Positions 9,018 to 17,466 of a stretch of 64,000 bases of DNA are shown piece after piece (positions within the stretch are counted from its first letter, which is position 1; the number at the start of each line of letters is the position of its first letter). Both the position numbers and the translations under genes were made by a program. The stretch lies in NCBI GenBank assembly GCA_038317095.1, contig JBBQBB010000006.1, forward strand, positions 23,787-87,786. The letters are read 5' to 3'. The notes under the pieces are model-generated. The model saw only the letters and a list, made by a program, of their open reading frames with translations, was not told the origin of the DNA and did not search any database. This DNA comes from JAGXTF01 sp038317095. Its GTDB lineage: Bacteria > Bacteroidota > Bacteroidia > NS11-12g > UBA955.

Positions 9018-10014
9018 TTTTATCTAATTTTTGCATCTCTATCCAGAGTAAAAAATAACCTAGAGAACCTACCAAAATATTAAACAAATTGGAAAAAGCA
9101 ACATTGTAAATTCCAAAAGTTTCTGCCTGTTCCGCGGGTAAACCATAAACGGTAGCCAAACCAAATGAAAGCGCACCCCATACGCCAGCCCCAGCTGGCA
9201 AAGGAATGGCAATGCCAATGGCACCAAAAACCAACAATCCCAATGCATGGGTCAATCCCAACTGTTCGGTAATATCCAAGCTTTTCATAAGACAATATCC
9301 GCTTAGCCAATAACCAACCCAAATGGATATAGAGAGAAATATAAAAATTGAAGGAGATTTTAACTTAAAAATGGTTTTTAAACCACCCGTAAATTTAGCC
9401 ATAATACCTACGATTCCGCCTTTTTCTTCTTTTTCTATTTTGGCAGCCTTTCTATTTTTTATCCAATATTTAAGCCCAAAGAAAAGAACCATAGCTCCAA
9501 CCAACAAAACAATGGTGTTTTTAAAAGTGAAAAAATTAGAGGCCGGGGTAAATACGTAAAAGTCAAAAAAACCAAAAATCAAATCAAATTGTACCATTAA
9601 GGTAATTAAGCAAACCGAAAGCAGCATCAATAAATCAATGATTCTTTCGGTCACAACTGTTCCAATTAAAAGCTCAATTGGAGCCTTTTCGCTTTTTGCG
9701 GATAACGCACAACGAACCACCTCGCCGCCTCTAGAAGTCCCTACGTTTACCAAATACCCTGCCAATATTGCATAAAAAGTTCGGCGGTGATTTAATTTAT
9801 AACCGGCAGGTTCGGTTAGCAAATTCCATCGTATAGCCCTTACCAAATGAGAAGACAACATGATGACAGCTGAGGCAATAACCCATTCTATTTTAGCGGA
9901 TTTTAAAGATTCTGTGGTTTTAACCCAATCGGTTTTTATACCTATTAAAACAAAAACCCCTACCGCGAATAGCAGTAGGAGAATATTGATTAATGTTTTG
10001 CGATTGAGTTTCAA
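9007..10014 (-). CDS. Second UPF0104 / LPG-synthase TM family membrane protein
   Basis: This 335-aa polytopic protein is homologous in type to the one at 7603-8517 but clearly diverged. The conserved segments LSSHLVRAIRWNLL and GYLVNVGTSRGGEVVRC correspond to the family's R-W and R-x-G-E motifs, and GAIGIAIPLPAGAGVWGAL matches the conserved C-terminal helix-break. It is probably a lipid or lipid-linked sugar translocator. It overlaps panD by 4 bases upstream and rfaE2 by 11 bases downstream. Two paralogues bracketing one heptose gene suggest distinct lipid substrates (inference). Confidence 0.8.
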   Translation of the reverse strand: MKLNRKTLINILLLLFAVGVFVLIGIKTDWVKTTESLKSAKIEWVIASAVIMLSSHLVRAIRWNLLTEPAGYKLNHRRTFYAILAGYLVNVGTSRGGEVVRCALSAKSEKAPIELLIGTVVTERIIDLLMLLSVCLITLMVQFDLIFGFFDFYVFTPASNFFTFKNTIVLLVGAMVLFFGLKYWIKNRKAAKIEKEEKGGIVGIMAKFTGGLKTIFKLKSPSIFIFLSISIWVGYWLSGYCLMKSLDITEQLGLTHALGLLVFGAIGIAIPLPAGAGVWGALSFGLATVYGLPAEQAETFGIYNVAFSNLFNILVGSLGYFLLWIEMQKLDKNAA

Positions 10015-10358
10015 ATGATTCGGTTATGTCTAGCCGGAAAAATATTTCGTGGATTGTGATCTTTTGCTTCTTCGGTTGTCATTTGGGCAAAAGTCATGAT
10101 GATGAGTTCATCGCCAATTTGACCGCGTCTGGCAGCAGCGCCATTCAAACCTATGATTCCAGATCCTCTCTCACCAGTAATGATATAGGTTTCGAAACGT
10201 TCTCCATTGTTGTTATTTACAACCAATACTTTTTGATTGGCAATAAGTCCCGCAGCTTCTATTATTTCCTCATCTATGGTTATACTTCCGGTATAATTTA
10301 ATTCGGTTTGTGTTATCCGCACATTGTGGATTTTTGCTTGTAATACTTCTATCAGCAT
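10011..10358 (-). CDS. panD: Aspartate 1-decarboxylase
   Basis: PanD makes beta-alanine from aspartate for pantothenate and coenzyme A. The 115-aa proenzyme carries the self-cleavage site Y22-T-G-S25, where Ser25 becomes the pyruvoyl cofactor, the conserved Lys9 in LQAKIHNV and the NGAAARRGQIGD segment. Length and motifs are canonical. It is the first gene of the operon running down to prmC, with a -7 box only 10 bases upstream of its ATG. Confidence 0.96.
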   Translation of the reverse strand: MLIEVLQAKIHNVRITQTELNYTGSITIDEEIIEAAGLIANQKVLVVNNNNGERFETYIITGERGSGIIGLNGAAARRGQIGDELIIMTFAQMTTEEAKDHNPRNIFPARHNRII

Positions 10359-10368
10359 TTTAAAACTG

Positions 10369-10376
10369 CAAAATTA
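10369..10376 (-). promoter_or_regulatory. Bacteroidota -7 box of panD (TAATTTTG)
   Basis: Read on the minus strand this is TAATTTTG, a match to TAnnTTTG, ending 10 bases before the panD ATG. With initiation about 7 bases downstream of the box, the leader would be only a few bases long. Confidence 0.5.
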
Positions 10377-10445
10377 GGTCTGTTTTAAGGGAAAATCAAG
10401 GATTTACTAAAATCTAGACTTTGGAATCATTATTTTCGCAGTCAA

Positions 10446-11051
10446 TTGCAATTTACATCAGCTATTGTAGAACAAGCCGCAGAGGCACTTTCCGCATTCC
10501 CAGGCATTGGCAGGCGCACTGCTTTGCGTTTGGTAATGTATTTGTTAAAAAGGCCAGAAAATGAGGTTGCGGGCATGGCAGGGGCCATATTGAGGTTAAA
10601 AACAGAGCTTCAACTTTGCAATATTTGCGGCAACGTGAGTGACACGGAAACCTGCAATGTTTGCAGCAATCCTATAAGGAATCAAGGGGTTGTTTGTGTG
10701 GTGGAAGATTTTAGCGACCAAATGGCTATTGAAGGTACTTCTCAATTTTCGGGGGTATATCATATATTGGGTGGGTTAATTGCACCCATGGACGGAATTG
10801 GGCCTGAGGATCTGAATATTGCGAATTTGATTGCGAGGGTAGGCAACGGTGAAATTGCTGAGGTGATTTTGGCGTTCAGCGCAACTGTGGAAGGCGACAC
10901 TACTATGTTTTATATTGCAAAAAAACTAAGAAGTCTACCTGTTAAAATATCTTGCATAGCACGCGGCATTTCTGTCGGTGGTGAAATAGAATATGCCGAT
11001 GAAATCACCTTGGGACGAAGTTTGTTGAACCGCACAGAATACAAGGTTTGA
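10446..11051 (+). CDS. recR: Recombination mediator protein RecR
   Basis: RecR loads RecA at gaps together with RecO and RecF. The 201-aa protein has the helix-hairpin-helix FPGIGRRTALRLV at 18-30, a four-cysteine zinc finger (C58, C61, C70, C73), then a Toprim domain (VVCVVEDFSDQMAIEG) and the C-terminal GGEIEYADEITLGRSL. The only good start is a TTG at 10446; a box-like TATTTTCG lies at 10431-10438. The stop codon is 2 bases before the next gene's ATG. Confidence 0.96.
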   Translation: MQFTSAIVEQAAEALSAFPGIGRRTALRLVMYLLKRPENEVAGMAGAILRLKTELQLCNICGNVSDTETCNVCSNPIRNQGVVCVVEDFSDQMAIEGTSQFSGVYHILGGLIAPMDGIGPEDLNIANLIARVGNGEIAEVILAFSATVEGDTTMFYIAKKLRSLPVKISCIARGISVGGEIEYADEITLGRSLLNRTEYKV

Positions 11052-11053
11052 AA

Positions 11054-12982
11054 ATGAAACTTTCTATCGTTATCGTAAATTACAATGTGATCCATTTTTT
11101 GGAACAAGCACTTTACAGCACCACAAAAGCCTGTAAGGATATAGATGCGGATATTTGGGTTGTAGACAATAACAGTGTAGACAATAGCGTGGAAATGGTT
11201 GAACGGCTTTTTCCACAAGTTAAAATCATTGCAAATAAAGTAAATACAGGCTTCTCCAAAGCAAATAACCAAGCAATAAGGGCTAGTACAGGCGAGTTTT
11301 TACTGCTGCTAAATCCGGATACAGTGCTGCAAGAAGATACCTTGCTAAAATCCTTAGAGTTTATGAAAAGCCATGCAGATTGCGGGGGACTAGGTGTTAG
11401 AATGATAGACGGTAAAGGCAAGTTTTTACCAGAAAGCAAGCGAGGTCTTCCAACACCCTCTGTGGCGTTTTTTAAAATGACAGGGCTTTCAACTTTGTTT
11501 CCAAAATCAAAAGTATTTGGCAAATATCACCTTAAATATTTAAATGAATTTGAAACCCATGAAGTGGACGTTTTGTCGGGTGCTTTTATGTTTTTGCGAA
11601 GAGAGGCACTGAATAAAGTAGGATTGCTGGATGAACATTTTTTTATGTACGGAGAAGATATTGATTTATCCTATCGCATCCAAAAAGGTGGGTATAAGAA
11701 TTATTATTTTCCAGACACAACCATCATTCATTATAAAGGCGAAAGTACCAAGAAAAAAAGCGCCAATTATGTAAAATTATTTTACAACGCAATGGTACTG
11801 TTTGCACAAAAACATTACAGTCAAAAAATGGCAGGCTGGTTTGCGTTTTTTATTTCTATAGCTGTAAGATTAAGGGCATTTATCTCTCTCTTGTGGAGAT
11901 TTACGAGTGCAATTATTCTTCCCACAATGGACTTTGTTTTCATCTATTTTGGGTTTTTTTCTATAACAAAATATTGGGAGAATTATAATAAATTTGTTCG
12001 TAACTTTTACCCTTCAGAATATTATTGGATGCACATTCCTATTTATATTTTGATTGTTATTTTTGCAATTTTCATCTCAGGAGGTTATGATAGACCCCTG
12101 ATATTTAGAAGGCTAATAAGAGGTACATTTTTTGGAAGTATTTGCTTATTCGCTGCTTATGCATTTTTACCCAAAGAATTGCAATTTTCAAGAGCCATAT
12201 TGGGCTTAGGTTGTGCGTGGGCATTGTTGGCAACTGTAGTCGTAAGGCTTTTTCACCAATTTTTAGTACATAAAAATTTTAAAATATTCGATACACAAAA
12301 TAAACGAATTGCACTGGTAGCTCATGTTCAGGAAGCGGGAAGAATTAAAAATCTTTTGGCGGAAAGTCTTGTGCACCATGAATATATGGCCTTGGTTTCC
12401 CCAAATGAACAAAAACCTGAGAATTTTGTAGGGACCTGGAATCAGTTGGATGAAATTATTGAAATATTTGAAATTAATTTGGTGATTTTTTCAGCGGCAG
12501 ACATTTCGGGCACCTCTATCATGACTGCTATGTCAAGACATTCTGGCGATAACCTGCAATTTAAAATAGTACCCGAAAACAGTTTTGTAATCATTGGAAG
12601 TAGTTCAAAAAACTCGCCAGGCGAACTTTACACCATTGATCTGAAATTTGCAATTGCCGAGAAGTTTACCCTAAGGAGGAAGCGCATACTGGACTTGGGT
12701 TTATGTTTTTTGGTATGTATAACATTTACGCTGCTGGTATTTTTAAAAAATGGAAGAAGGATGGTTGGCAATTTGCCCAAGGTGATTTTTGGGAATAAAA
12801 CTTGGATTAGTTACATGGGCTCCGCTATAGACAGCGGCTTGCCAAAAATAAAATATGGCATTTTTAAACCTGTCGATGCCTACCCTAATTCGGCATTCGA
12901 AGCCAATGTAAATTTGGCTTATGCAAGAGATTATTCTCCCCAAAAAGACCTTCAAATCATTTGGAAATTGCTTTTTCAATAA
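11054..12982 (+). CDS. GT2 glycosyltransferase fused to a degenerate sugar-phosphotransferase-like membrane half
   Basis: This protein is about 642 aa, and I chose the ATG at 11054 just after the recR stop. Residues 1-240 are a rhamnosyltransferase-type GT2 domain: SIVIVNYN, VVDNNSVDNS, NTGFSKANNQ, LLLNPDT, and the acceptor-side segment DEHFFMYGEDIDLSYR. After this come four to five membrane helices (about 265-425), then a cytosolic nucleotide-binding-like segment (about 435-520). A final region, RRKRILDLGLCFLV, resembles the start of the WbaP/PglC polyprenyl-phosphate sugar transferase domain but lacks its usual catalytic core. It probably works in surface polysaccharide assembly; the second half may be regulatory or vestigial. 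Confidence 0.8.
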   Translation: MKLSIVIVNYNVIHFLEQALYSTTKACKDIDADIWVVDNNSVDNSVEMVERLFPQVKIIANKVNTGFSKANNQAIRASTGEFLLLLNPDTVLQEDTLLKSLEFMKSHADCGGLGVRMIDGKGKFLPESKRGLPTPSVAFFKMTGLSTLFPKSKVFGKYHLKYLNEFETHEVDVLSGAFMFLRREALNKVGLLDEHFFMYGEDIDLSYRIQKGGYKNYYFPDTTIIHYKGESTKKKSANYVKLFYNAMVLFAQKHYSQKMAGWFAFFISIAVRLRAFISLLWRFTSAIILPTMDFVFIYFGFFSITKYWENYNKFVRNFYPSEYYWMHIPIYILIVIFAIFISGGYDRPLIFRRLIRGTFFGSICLFAAYAFLPKELQFSRAILGLGCAWALLATVVVRLFHQFLVHKNFKIFDTQNKRIALVAHVQEAGRIKNLLAESLVHHEYMALVSPNEQKPENFVGTWNQLDEIIEIFEINLVIFSAADISGTSIMTAMSRHSGDNLQFKIVPENSFVIIGSSSKNSPGELYTIDLKFAIAEKFTLRRKRILDLGLCFLVCITFTLLVFLKNGRRMVGNLPKVIFGNKTWISYMGSAIDSGLPKIKYGIFKPVDAYPNSAFEANVNLAYARDYSPQKDLQIIWKLLFQ

Positions 12983-12994
12983 ATTCGATGTAAT

Positions 12995-14176
12995 TTGCAA
13001 AAAGTAGCCGCTTTGAATTCTTACGAACTTAAAAAATACTTCAAAATAATTTTACTGCTATTGGCAATAACCATTGGTGTGGCGACCGTTTTACTTAGCC
13101 GTAAACTAGCAAGTGCCATAGCAATTGAGGAACAAAAGAAAGTAAAAATATGGGCTAGAGCTGAACAAATTATTACAGATCCAGAAGAGTTAGAAACTGA
13201 CATTACATTTCATTTGGATGTTGTAAAATCAAATTCAACCATACCTGCGATTCTGGTGGATGAAAATGAAAATGTAAAAGACCACATTAATCTTGATTCA
13301 GTAAAATCCAAAAACACGGATTATTTGTTGAAAAAAGTGGAGGAATTTAAAGCCAATAACGAACCCATTTTAATCGCTATCGACAAAGGTGTTTTTCATA
13401 AAGTTTATTACGGAGAAAGTTCGGTTTTGACGCAACTAAGATACTATCCATATGTGGTGTTGGGGGTAGTAGGCTTGTTCATTATTGTCTCCTATTTTGC
13501 ATTTAACTTTTCTCGTAGGGCAGAACAAAACCAAGTATGGGTTGGGCTGGCGAAAGAAACTGCGCACCAATTGGGCACCCCAATCACAAGCCTAATGGGT
13601 TGGGTAGAGTATTTGGAAATGGAATTGGGAAAACTGCCAAGTGAAGCAGGAGATGAAATGCGCAAGGATGTAAAACGATTGAATATAATTACAGAACGGT
13701 TTAGTAAAATTGGATCAGAACCTGTTCTGCAAATGGTGGATATAAATAGAGCCCTCGAAAATTCTATGGATTATATGAAGGGCAGAATGGGGCAGGGTGT
13801 AGAATTTGCGTTGAATCTTTATCCAAGAATATTGTATGTTGAATTAAATGTAAACTTGTTTGATTGGGTGGTCGAGAATCTCATAAAAAATGGCATTGAT
13901 GCCATGGAGGGCAGAGGAAAGTTAAGCTTTACAGTGAGTTATAAAAACCACCAAATTTATATAGATGCCACAGACGATGGCAAAGGAATGCCGCGGAACC
14001 GTTTTAAAACCATTTTCAAACCAGGCTTTACTACTAAAAAACGGGGATGGGGCTTGGGCCTTTCACTTGCACGTCGCATTATCGTAGATTATCACAAAGG
14101 ACAAATATTTGTAAAAGAAAGTTTGCCTTCTGTGCGTACTACCTTTCGCATTGTTTTAAACGAGGTGAGGGTGTGA
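12995..14176 (+). CDS. Membrane sensor histidine kinase
   Basis: This 393-aa two-component kinase has one TM helix at about 15-35, a small extracytoplasmic sensor domain and a second TM helix at about 153-171. The dimerisation/phosphoacceptor H-box ETAHQLGTPITSL follows with His191. The ATPase domain has N-box ENLIKNGIDAME, G1 box DDGKGM and the GWGLGLSLARRII box. The start is a TTG at 12995. No response regulator lies beside it, so it is an orphan kinase within this window. The signal is unknown. Confidence 0.9.
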   Translation: MQKVAALNSYELKKYFKIILLLLAITIGVATVLLSRKLASAIAIEEQKKVKIWARAEQIITDPEELETDITFHLDVVKSNSTIPAILVDENENVKDHINLDSVKSKNTDYLLKKVEEFKANNEPILIAIDKGVFHKVYYGESSVLTQLRYYPYVVLGVVGLFIIVSYFAFNFSRRAEQNQVWVGLAKETAHQLGTPITSLMGWVEYLEMELGKLPSEAGDEMRKDVKRLNIITERFSKIGSEPVLQMVDINRALENSMDYMKGRMGQGVEFALNLYPRILYVELNVNLFDWVVENLIKNGIDAMEGRGKLSFTVSYKNHQIYIDATDDGKGMPRNRFKTIFKPGFTTKKRGWGLGLSLARRIIVDYHKGQIFVKESLPSVRTTFRIVLNEVRV

Positions 14177-14192
14177 TTGATTCCAAATAGAT

Positions 14193-14200
14193 TATCTTTG
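14193..14200 (+). promoter_or_regulatory. Bacteroidota -7 box before the DUF4293 gene (TATCTTTG)
   Basis: TATCTTTG matches TAnnTTTG exactly and ends four bases before the ATG at 14205. If used, it would give an essentially leaderless mRNA. No well-spaced -33 TTG is present (the nearest leaves 13 bases), so confidence is moderate. Confidence 0.4.
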
Positions 14201-14204
14201 CTTT

Positions 14205-14675
14205 ATGATTCAACGGATTCAGTCAATTTACCTGCTTGTAGTTTTGATAGCTGGGTTGCTTATTTTTTTTCTAAACCCCACCTACGCTACTTTTGAAAAT
14301 GTTTCCAAAGACAAAGTAAAGCTTGGTTATGTAAAAACCACAGACGTGAGAATAAATTCGCCTATTGGCAATGCAAAAAGCAAATATATCAATTATTTAT
14401 TGATTGCATTCATAAGTTTAGGTGCTTGTGCTGCCATATTCTTGTATAAGAAACCTGGGATTCAGAAAAAAGTGTGTATTTATCTCACGCTTTTATCTGC
14501 ACTGTTAATTGTGATTATGTTTCTTGAATTTTCAGAGCAATCCAAACAAATGGGAACTGGAGCACTCGGAGTAGGAGCAATTATCCCTATTGCGTTTATG
14601 GTCTGCTGCATTTTGGCATGGAACCACATTCGCAGTGATGTGAACCTACTAAAAAGTATGGATAGAATAAGATAA
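14205..14675 (+). CDS. DUF4293 family membrane protein
   Basis: This 156-aa protein begins MIQRIQSIYLL, the typical start of the Bacteroidota-restricted DUF4293 family. It has four predicted membrane helices (about 5-25, 62-80, 88-108, 120-140) with one soluble loop after the first helix. The function of the family is unknown. It stands alone between the sensor kinase and the duplicated intergenic repeat. Confidence 0.85.
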   Translation: MIQRIQSIYLLVVLIAGLLIFFLNPTYATFENVSKDKVKLGYVKTTDVRINSPIGNAKSKYINYLLIAFISLGACAAIFLYKKPGIQKKVCIYLTLLSALLIVIMFLEFSEQSKQMGTGALGVGAIIPIAFMVCCILAWNHIRSDVNLLKSMDRIR

Positions 14676-14710
14676 TCACCAGATGATAGGGAGCAATTAT
14701 CCTTTCCATT

Positions 14711-14773
14711 TCCATTTATGGAGATGGGATAATGAGTCGATGGCATATATTGAGCAATATATTTGGGGTGAAG
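14711..14773 (+). repeat. 63-bp direct repeat, copy A
   Basis: The segment from TCCATTTATGG to GGGGTGAAG recurs 118 bp downstream (14829-14891) with about 6 mismatches in 60 positions. Each copy begins with a short hairpin-forming core of CC-ATTTAT-GG type and includes GAGTCGATGGCATATA. It is non-coding here, and looks like a dispersed intergenic repeat that was duplicated locally. Confidence 0.8.
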
Positions 14774-14828
14774 AAAAAACCAAGCAGTAGTTACCTAATC
14801 AATGAGTAAATCAAACCAACGTCCCGTC

Positions 14829-14891
14829 TCCATTTATGGGGAGGGGATAAGGAGTCGATGGCATATACTGGGCAATATATTAGGGGTGAAG
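14829..14891 (+). repeat. 63-bp direct repeat, copy B, overlapping the M14 gene start
   Basis: This second copy of the 63-bp repeat runs into the reading frame of the M14 carboxypeptidase. The upstream in-frame ATG at 14802 would translate the repeat, giving residues without counterpart in a signal peptide. The repeat therefore argues for a start at or after its end (14886 or 14907). Confidence 0.8.
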
Positions 14892-16607
14892 TCAAAAACG
14901 CTATTCATGCTATTTAGTTGTATATACAACCTTTCTGCCCAAAAATTTCAGACCCCGTATGAATTATCCAATAAAAAAAGTACGGCCACATATAAGGAGT
15001 GTGCTGATTGGTATCGCAAAATAAATGCAGCATTTCCAGAATGTACTTATTTTGATTCCATCGGCATGGGAGATGTGGGTTTACCAATTTTTGCGTTCCG
15101 AATTTACAAAAGTGAGAATACACCCAAACTAAAAGTATTAATTAACAACAACATACATCCTGGAGAGCCAGAAGGCACCGATGCAAGTATGCTTTTGGCA
15201 CGCGAAATATTATTGAATCAAATTAAATATCAGGAAGTACTGCAAAAACTGGATATTCATATTATTTGCCAATACAATGTAGACGGCACTTTAAATCAAA
15301 GTTGCTGCACACGCGCAAACCAAGATGGACCCGTAAATCAAGGTTTTAGAGGCAATGCGCGCAACTTAGATTTAAACCGCGATTTTGTAAAAATGGACAG
15401 TAGAAATGCAAAAAATTTCGTAATTTATTTTACCAAAAACAAATTCAATATTCTTATAGACAATCATACTAGCAATGGCGCCGATTATCAATATACCTTA
15501 ACGTACTTTCACACCAGACCAGAAAAAATAGCACCCGCACTTGCAAATTGGTTGTTGCCTTTTGATAAAAAATTAGCATCGGATTTAGAGAAAAATGGCT
15601 ACCCTATTTCACCGTATGTTGAAACCGTAAAGCATGTTCCTGATAGCGGAATATTTGCATTTTGGGAAAGCGGAAGGTATGCTACTGGATTTGCTGCGTT
15701 GCACCATTGCATTGGCTATACGGTTGAAACACATATGCTAAAACCGTTTCCACAGAGGGTGGCTGCTACTATGGCTTTTATGAAAGCATTGCTCCAAAAT
15801 TTGGCGGTGGAAAATCAATGCATTGTATTATTTAATGCCACAAAAAACCTCCAAAACAGCAATGAATTATCCGGTTCAAGAATTGAAAAAACACAATACC
15901 AATTGGATATGAAAAGGGCGGATACCATTTCGTTTTTAGGGTATGGTTACAGTTATAAAAATTCAAAAGTTACTGGCTTGCCACGCCTGTTTTATGACCG
16001 AGAAAAACCTTGGAATAAGCGCATTCCATATTACCGATATTTTTTACCTTCTGACAGTATAAATTTACCCAAATATTATATCATTCCTTATGCCTGGGGT
16101 GATGTAACAAGTAGGCTTGAAATGAACGGAATAAAGTTAAAAAGGAATACCCTAGATACAGAAATATTAGCCCGAGTGAGTTATATAAATTCTTATGAAT
16201 CTGTAAAGAATCCTTACGAAGGGCATTATTTACATTTCGGTGTACATACCAGAGACACGGTATTAAGGGTGCAACTAAGAAAGGGTGATTTTATTGCAAT
16301 AGTTTCAAACTCCAATCGGGTTTTCCTGTCGGCTGTGCTGGAACCGCGAAGCCCAGATTCCTACTTTAATTGGAATTGTTTTGATGCTATATTACAACAA
16401 AAAGAAGGTTATAGCGATTATGTTTGGGAAGATAAAGCAGAAGAAATTTTAAATACAGATACAGCACTGTTGAAGTTGTTTTATGCTAAAAAAGCCTTGG
16501 ATGAGAAGTTCAAAAGCAATGCAGGGGAGCAATTAAATTGGATATATAAACATTCATCTTATTATGAAAGAACGCATAATCTATACCCAGTTTATCGGAT
16601 AGATTGA
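14886..16607 (+). CDS. Secreted M14-family zinc carboxypeptidase
   Basis: This is an exported metallopeptidase of the M14 fold that removes C-terminal residues from peptides or amidates. The GTG at 14886 gives a signal peptide (VKSKTLFMLFSCIYNLSAQ) and about 573 aa; the ATG at 14907 is an alternative. The zinc-site motif NNNIHPGEPEGTD supplies His and Glu. A further conserved IDNHTSNGADYQY supplies the third ligand region, and VETHMLKPFPQRV is the Glu-containing segment. The C-terminal ~200 residues have no domain I recognise. The in-frame ATG at 14802 lies upstream of repeat copy B and is unlikely to be real. Confidence 0.85.
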   Translation: MKSKTLFMLFSCIYNLSAQKFQTPYELSNKKSTATYKECADWYRKINAAFPECTYFDSIGMGDVGLPIFAFRIYKSENTPKLKVLINNNIHPGEPEGTDASMLLAREILLNQIKYQEVLQKLDIHIICQYNVDGTLNQSCCTRANQDGPVNQGFRGNARNLDLNRDFVKMDSRNAKNFVIYFTKNKFNILIDNHTSNGADYQYTLTYFHTRPEKIAPALANWLLPFDKKLASDLEKNGYPISPYVETVKHVPDSGIFAFWESGRYATGFAALHHCIGYTVETHMLKPFPQRVAATMAFMKALLQNLAVENQCIVLFNATKNLQNSNELSGSRIEKTQYQLDMKRADTISFLGYGYSYKNSKVTGLPRLFYDREKPWNKRIPYYRYFLPSDSINLPKYYIIPYAWGDVTSRLEMNGIKLKRNTLDTEILARVSYINSYESVKNPYEGHYLHFGVHTRDTVLRVQLRKGDFIAIVSNSNRVFLSAVLEPRSPDSYFNWNCFDAILQQKEGYSDYVWEDKAEEILNTDTALLKLFYAKKALDEKFKSNAGEQLNWIYKHSSYYERTHNLYPVYRID

Positions 16608-16618
16608 GGATAAACCAA

Positions 16619-17035
16619 TCACTCTCCGTAATATTCTACATAATTATTAATGGTTTCCCATAGTGTAATTCTGTGCAATTTTACGTCCGCTGGCAATTTT
16701 ACCTCGAGTCTTTTCCATATTTCCACAACCACATTTTCTATACTCGGCATGCAGTGTGCTAGCCATGGTACATCCACATTGAAATTTTTATGATCCAATT
16801 CGTCGATAATTTCTTCCTGAATAATTTTTTTTAAAAATTTGAGGTTTATAATACATCCATTGTCCGGGCTTGGGCTTCCTTTTACGGTAACATGCAAGTC
16901 AAAGTTGTGGCCATGATAATTGGGATTTGCACAAACGCCAAATTCTTCAAAATTCTTAGCTTCACTCCAATTGGGATTCCATAATCTATGGGCGGCGTTA
17001 AAATGTTCTTTTCTTGATAAATGTAGTATGGGCAT
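16619..17035 (-). CDS. queD: 6-pyruvoyl-tetrahydropterin synthase / QueD family protein
   Basis: This 138-aa T-fold enzyme binds zinc through His16 (FNAAHRL) and His41/His43 (NPNYHGHNF). Cys35 in VCANPNYHGH and the LDHKNFN and WETINNYVEYYGE segments are also present. These features match 6-carboxy-tetrahydropterin synthase (queuosine pathway) and PTPS. The NPNYHGHNF form is the one seen in PTPS-like members, so the product could be a pterin other than the queuosine precursor. No other que genes are near. A -7 box lies 7 bases upstream. Confidence 0.88.
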   Translation of the reverse strand: MPILHLSRKEHFNAAHRLWNPNWSEAKNFEEFGVCANPNYHGHNFDLHVTVKGSPSPDNGCIINLKFLKKIIQEEIIDELDHKNFNVDVPWLAHCMPSIENVVVEIWKRLEVKLPADVKLHRITLWETINNYVEYYGE

Positions 17036-17042
17036 TCGCTTG

Positions 17043-17050
17043 CAAATTTA
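17043..17050 (-). promoter_or_regulatory. Bacteroidota -7 box of the queD-like gene (TAAATTTG)
   Basis: On the minus strand this reads TAAATTTG, an exact TAnnTTTG match, separated by 7 bases from the ATG at 17035. It predicts a start of transcription at or next to the start codon. Confidence 0.5.
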
Positions 17051-17082
17051 GGTACGACAAGTCGACGTTTGTGATTTTGTGA

Positions 17083-17466
17083 TTACTTCTTTTTTTTTGG
17101 TCTTAATATTACCGTATCTGGCTGCTGATAGCGCACTGCTGCGCCTGAATAAATGTCTATAAACCAACCTGGCAAATTGATTAAATTTAAATATACATGG
17201 GGGTTTATGCGTTTCCTTAATTTTACATTTTCGGTGTGAAAACCGGGTTTATACACCTCCACTGTTGGCACATGTTTTCTGCTTCGCAATACTTTTACTT
17301 CGCAAGGCGTGCTATCGGCAAATTCACCGTTTATGGTAACTTCAGATGAAGGTTCAGATGAAACAATAGAAATGGTTTGGTATTTACCTGTTGCCAATAA
17401 GGCGCATCCATTGCAAAGGATGCAAAGCAGGCAAATAAACAATATTCTAAGCCATACCAACATCAT
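17083..17466 (-). CDS. PEGA-domain lipoprotein-like small protein
   Basis: This 127-aa protein has a hydrophobic N-terminal segment ending in LCNGC, a probable but atypical lipobox. It then has a PEGA-like beta domain (VSSEPSSEVTINGEFADSTPCEVKV) and a basic tail of five lysines after an Arg-Pro. PEGA domains are found in surface or peptidoglycan-associated proteins. The stop-to-start spacing places it directly after the cysteine desulfurase gene, so it is probably cotranscribed. Its function is unknown. Confidence 0.7.
   Translation of the reverse strand: MMLVWLRILFICLLCILCNGCALLATGKYQTISIVSSEPSSEVTINGEFADSTPCEVKVLRSRKHVPTVEVYKPGFHTENVKLRKRINPHVYLNLINLPGWFIDIYSGAAVRYQQPDTVILRPKKKK

Noticed and set aside
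12995..14176. Sensor kinase as partner of the response-regulator relic at 50 kb
   Set aside because: The two are 36 kb apart with no sequence evidence of linkage; pairing would be speculation.
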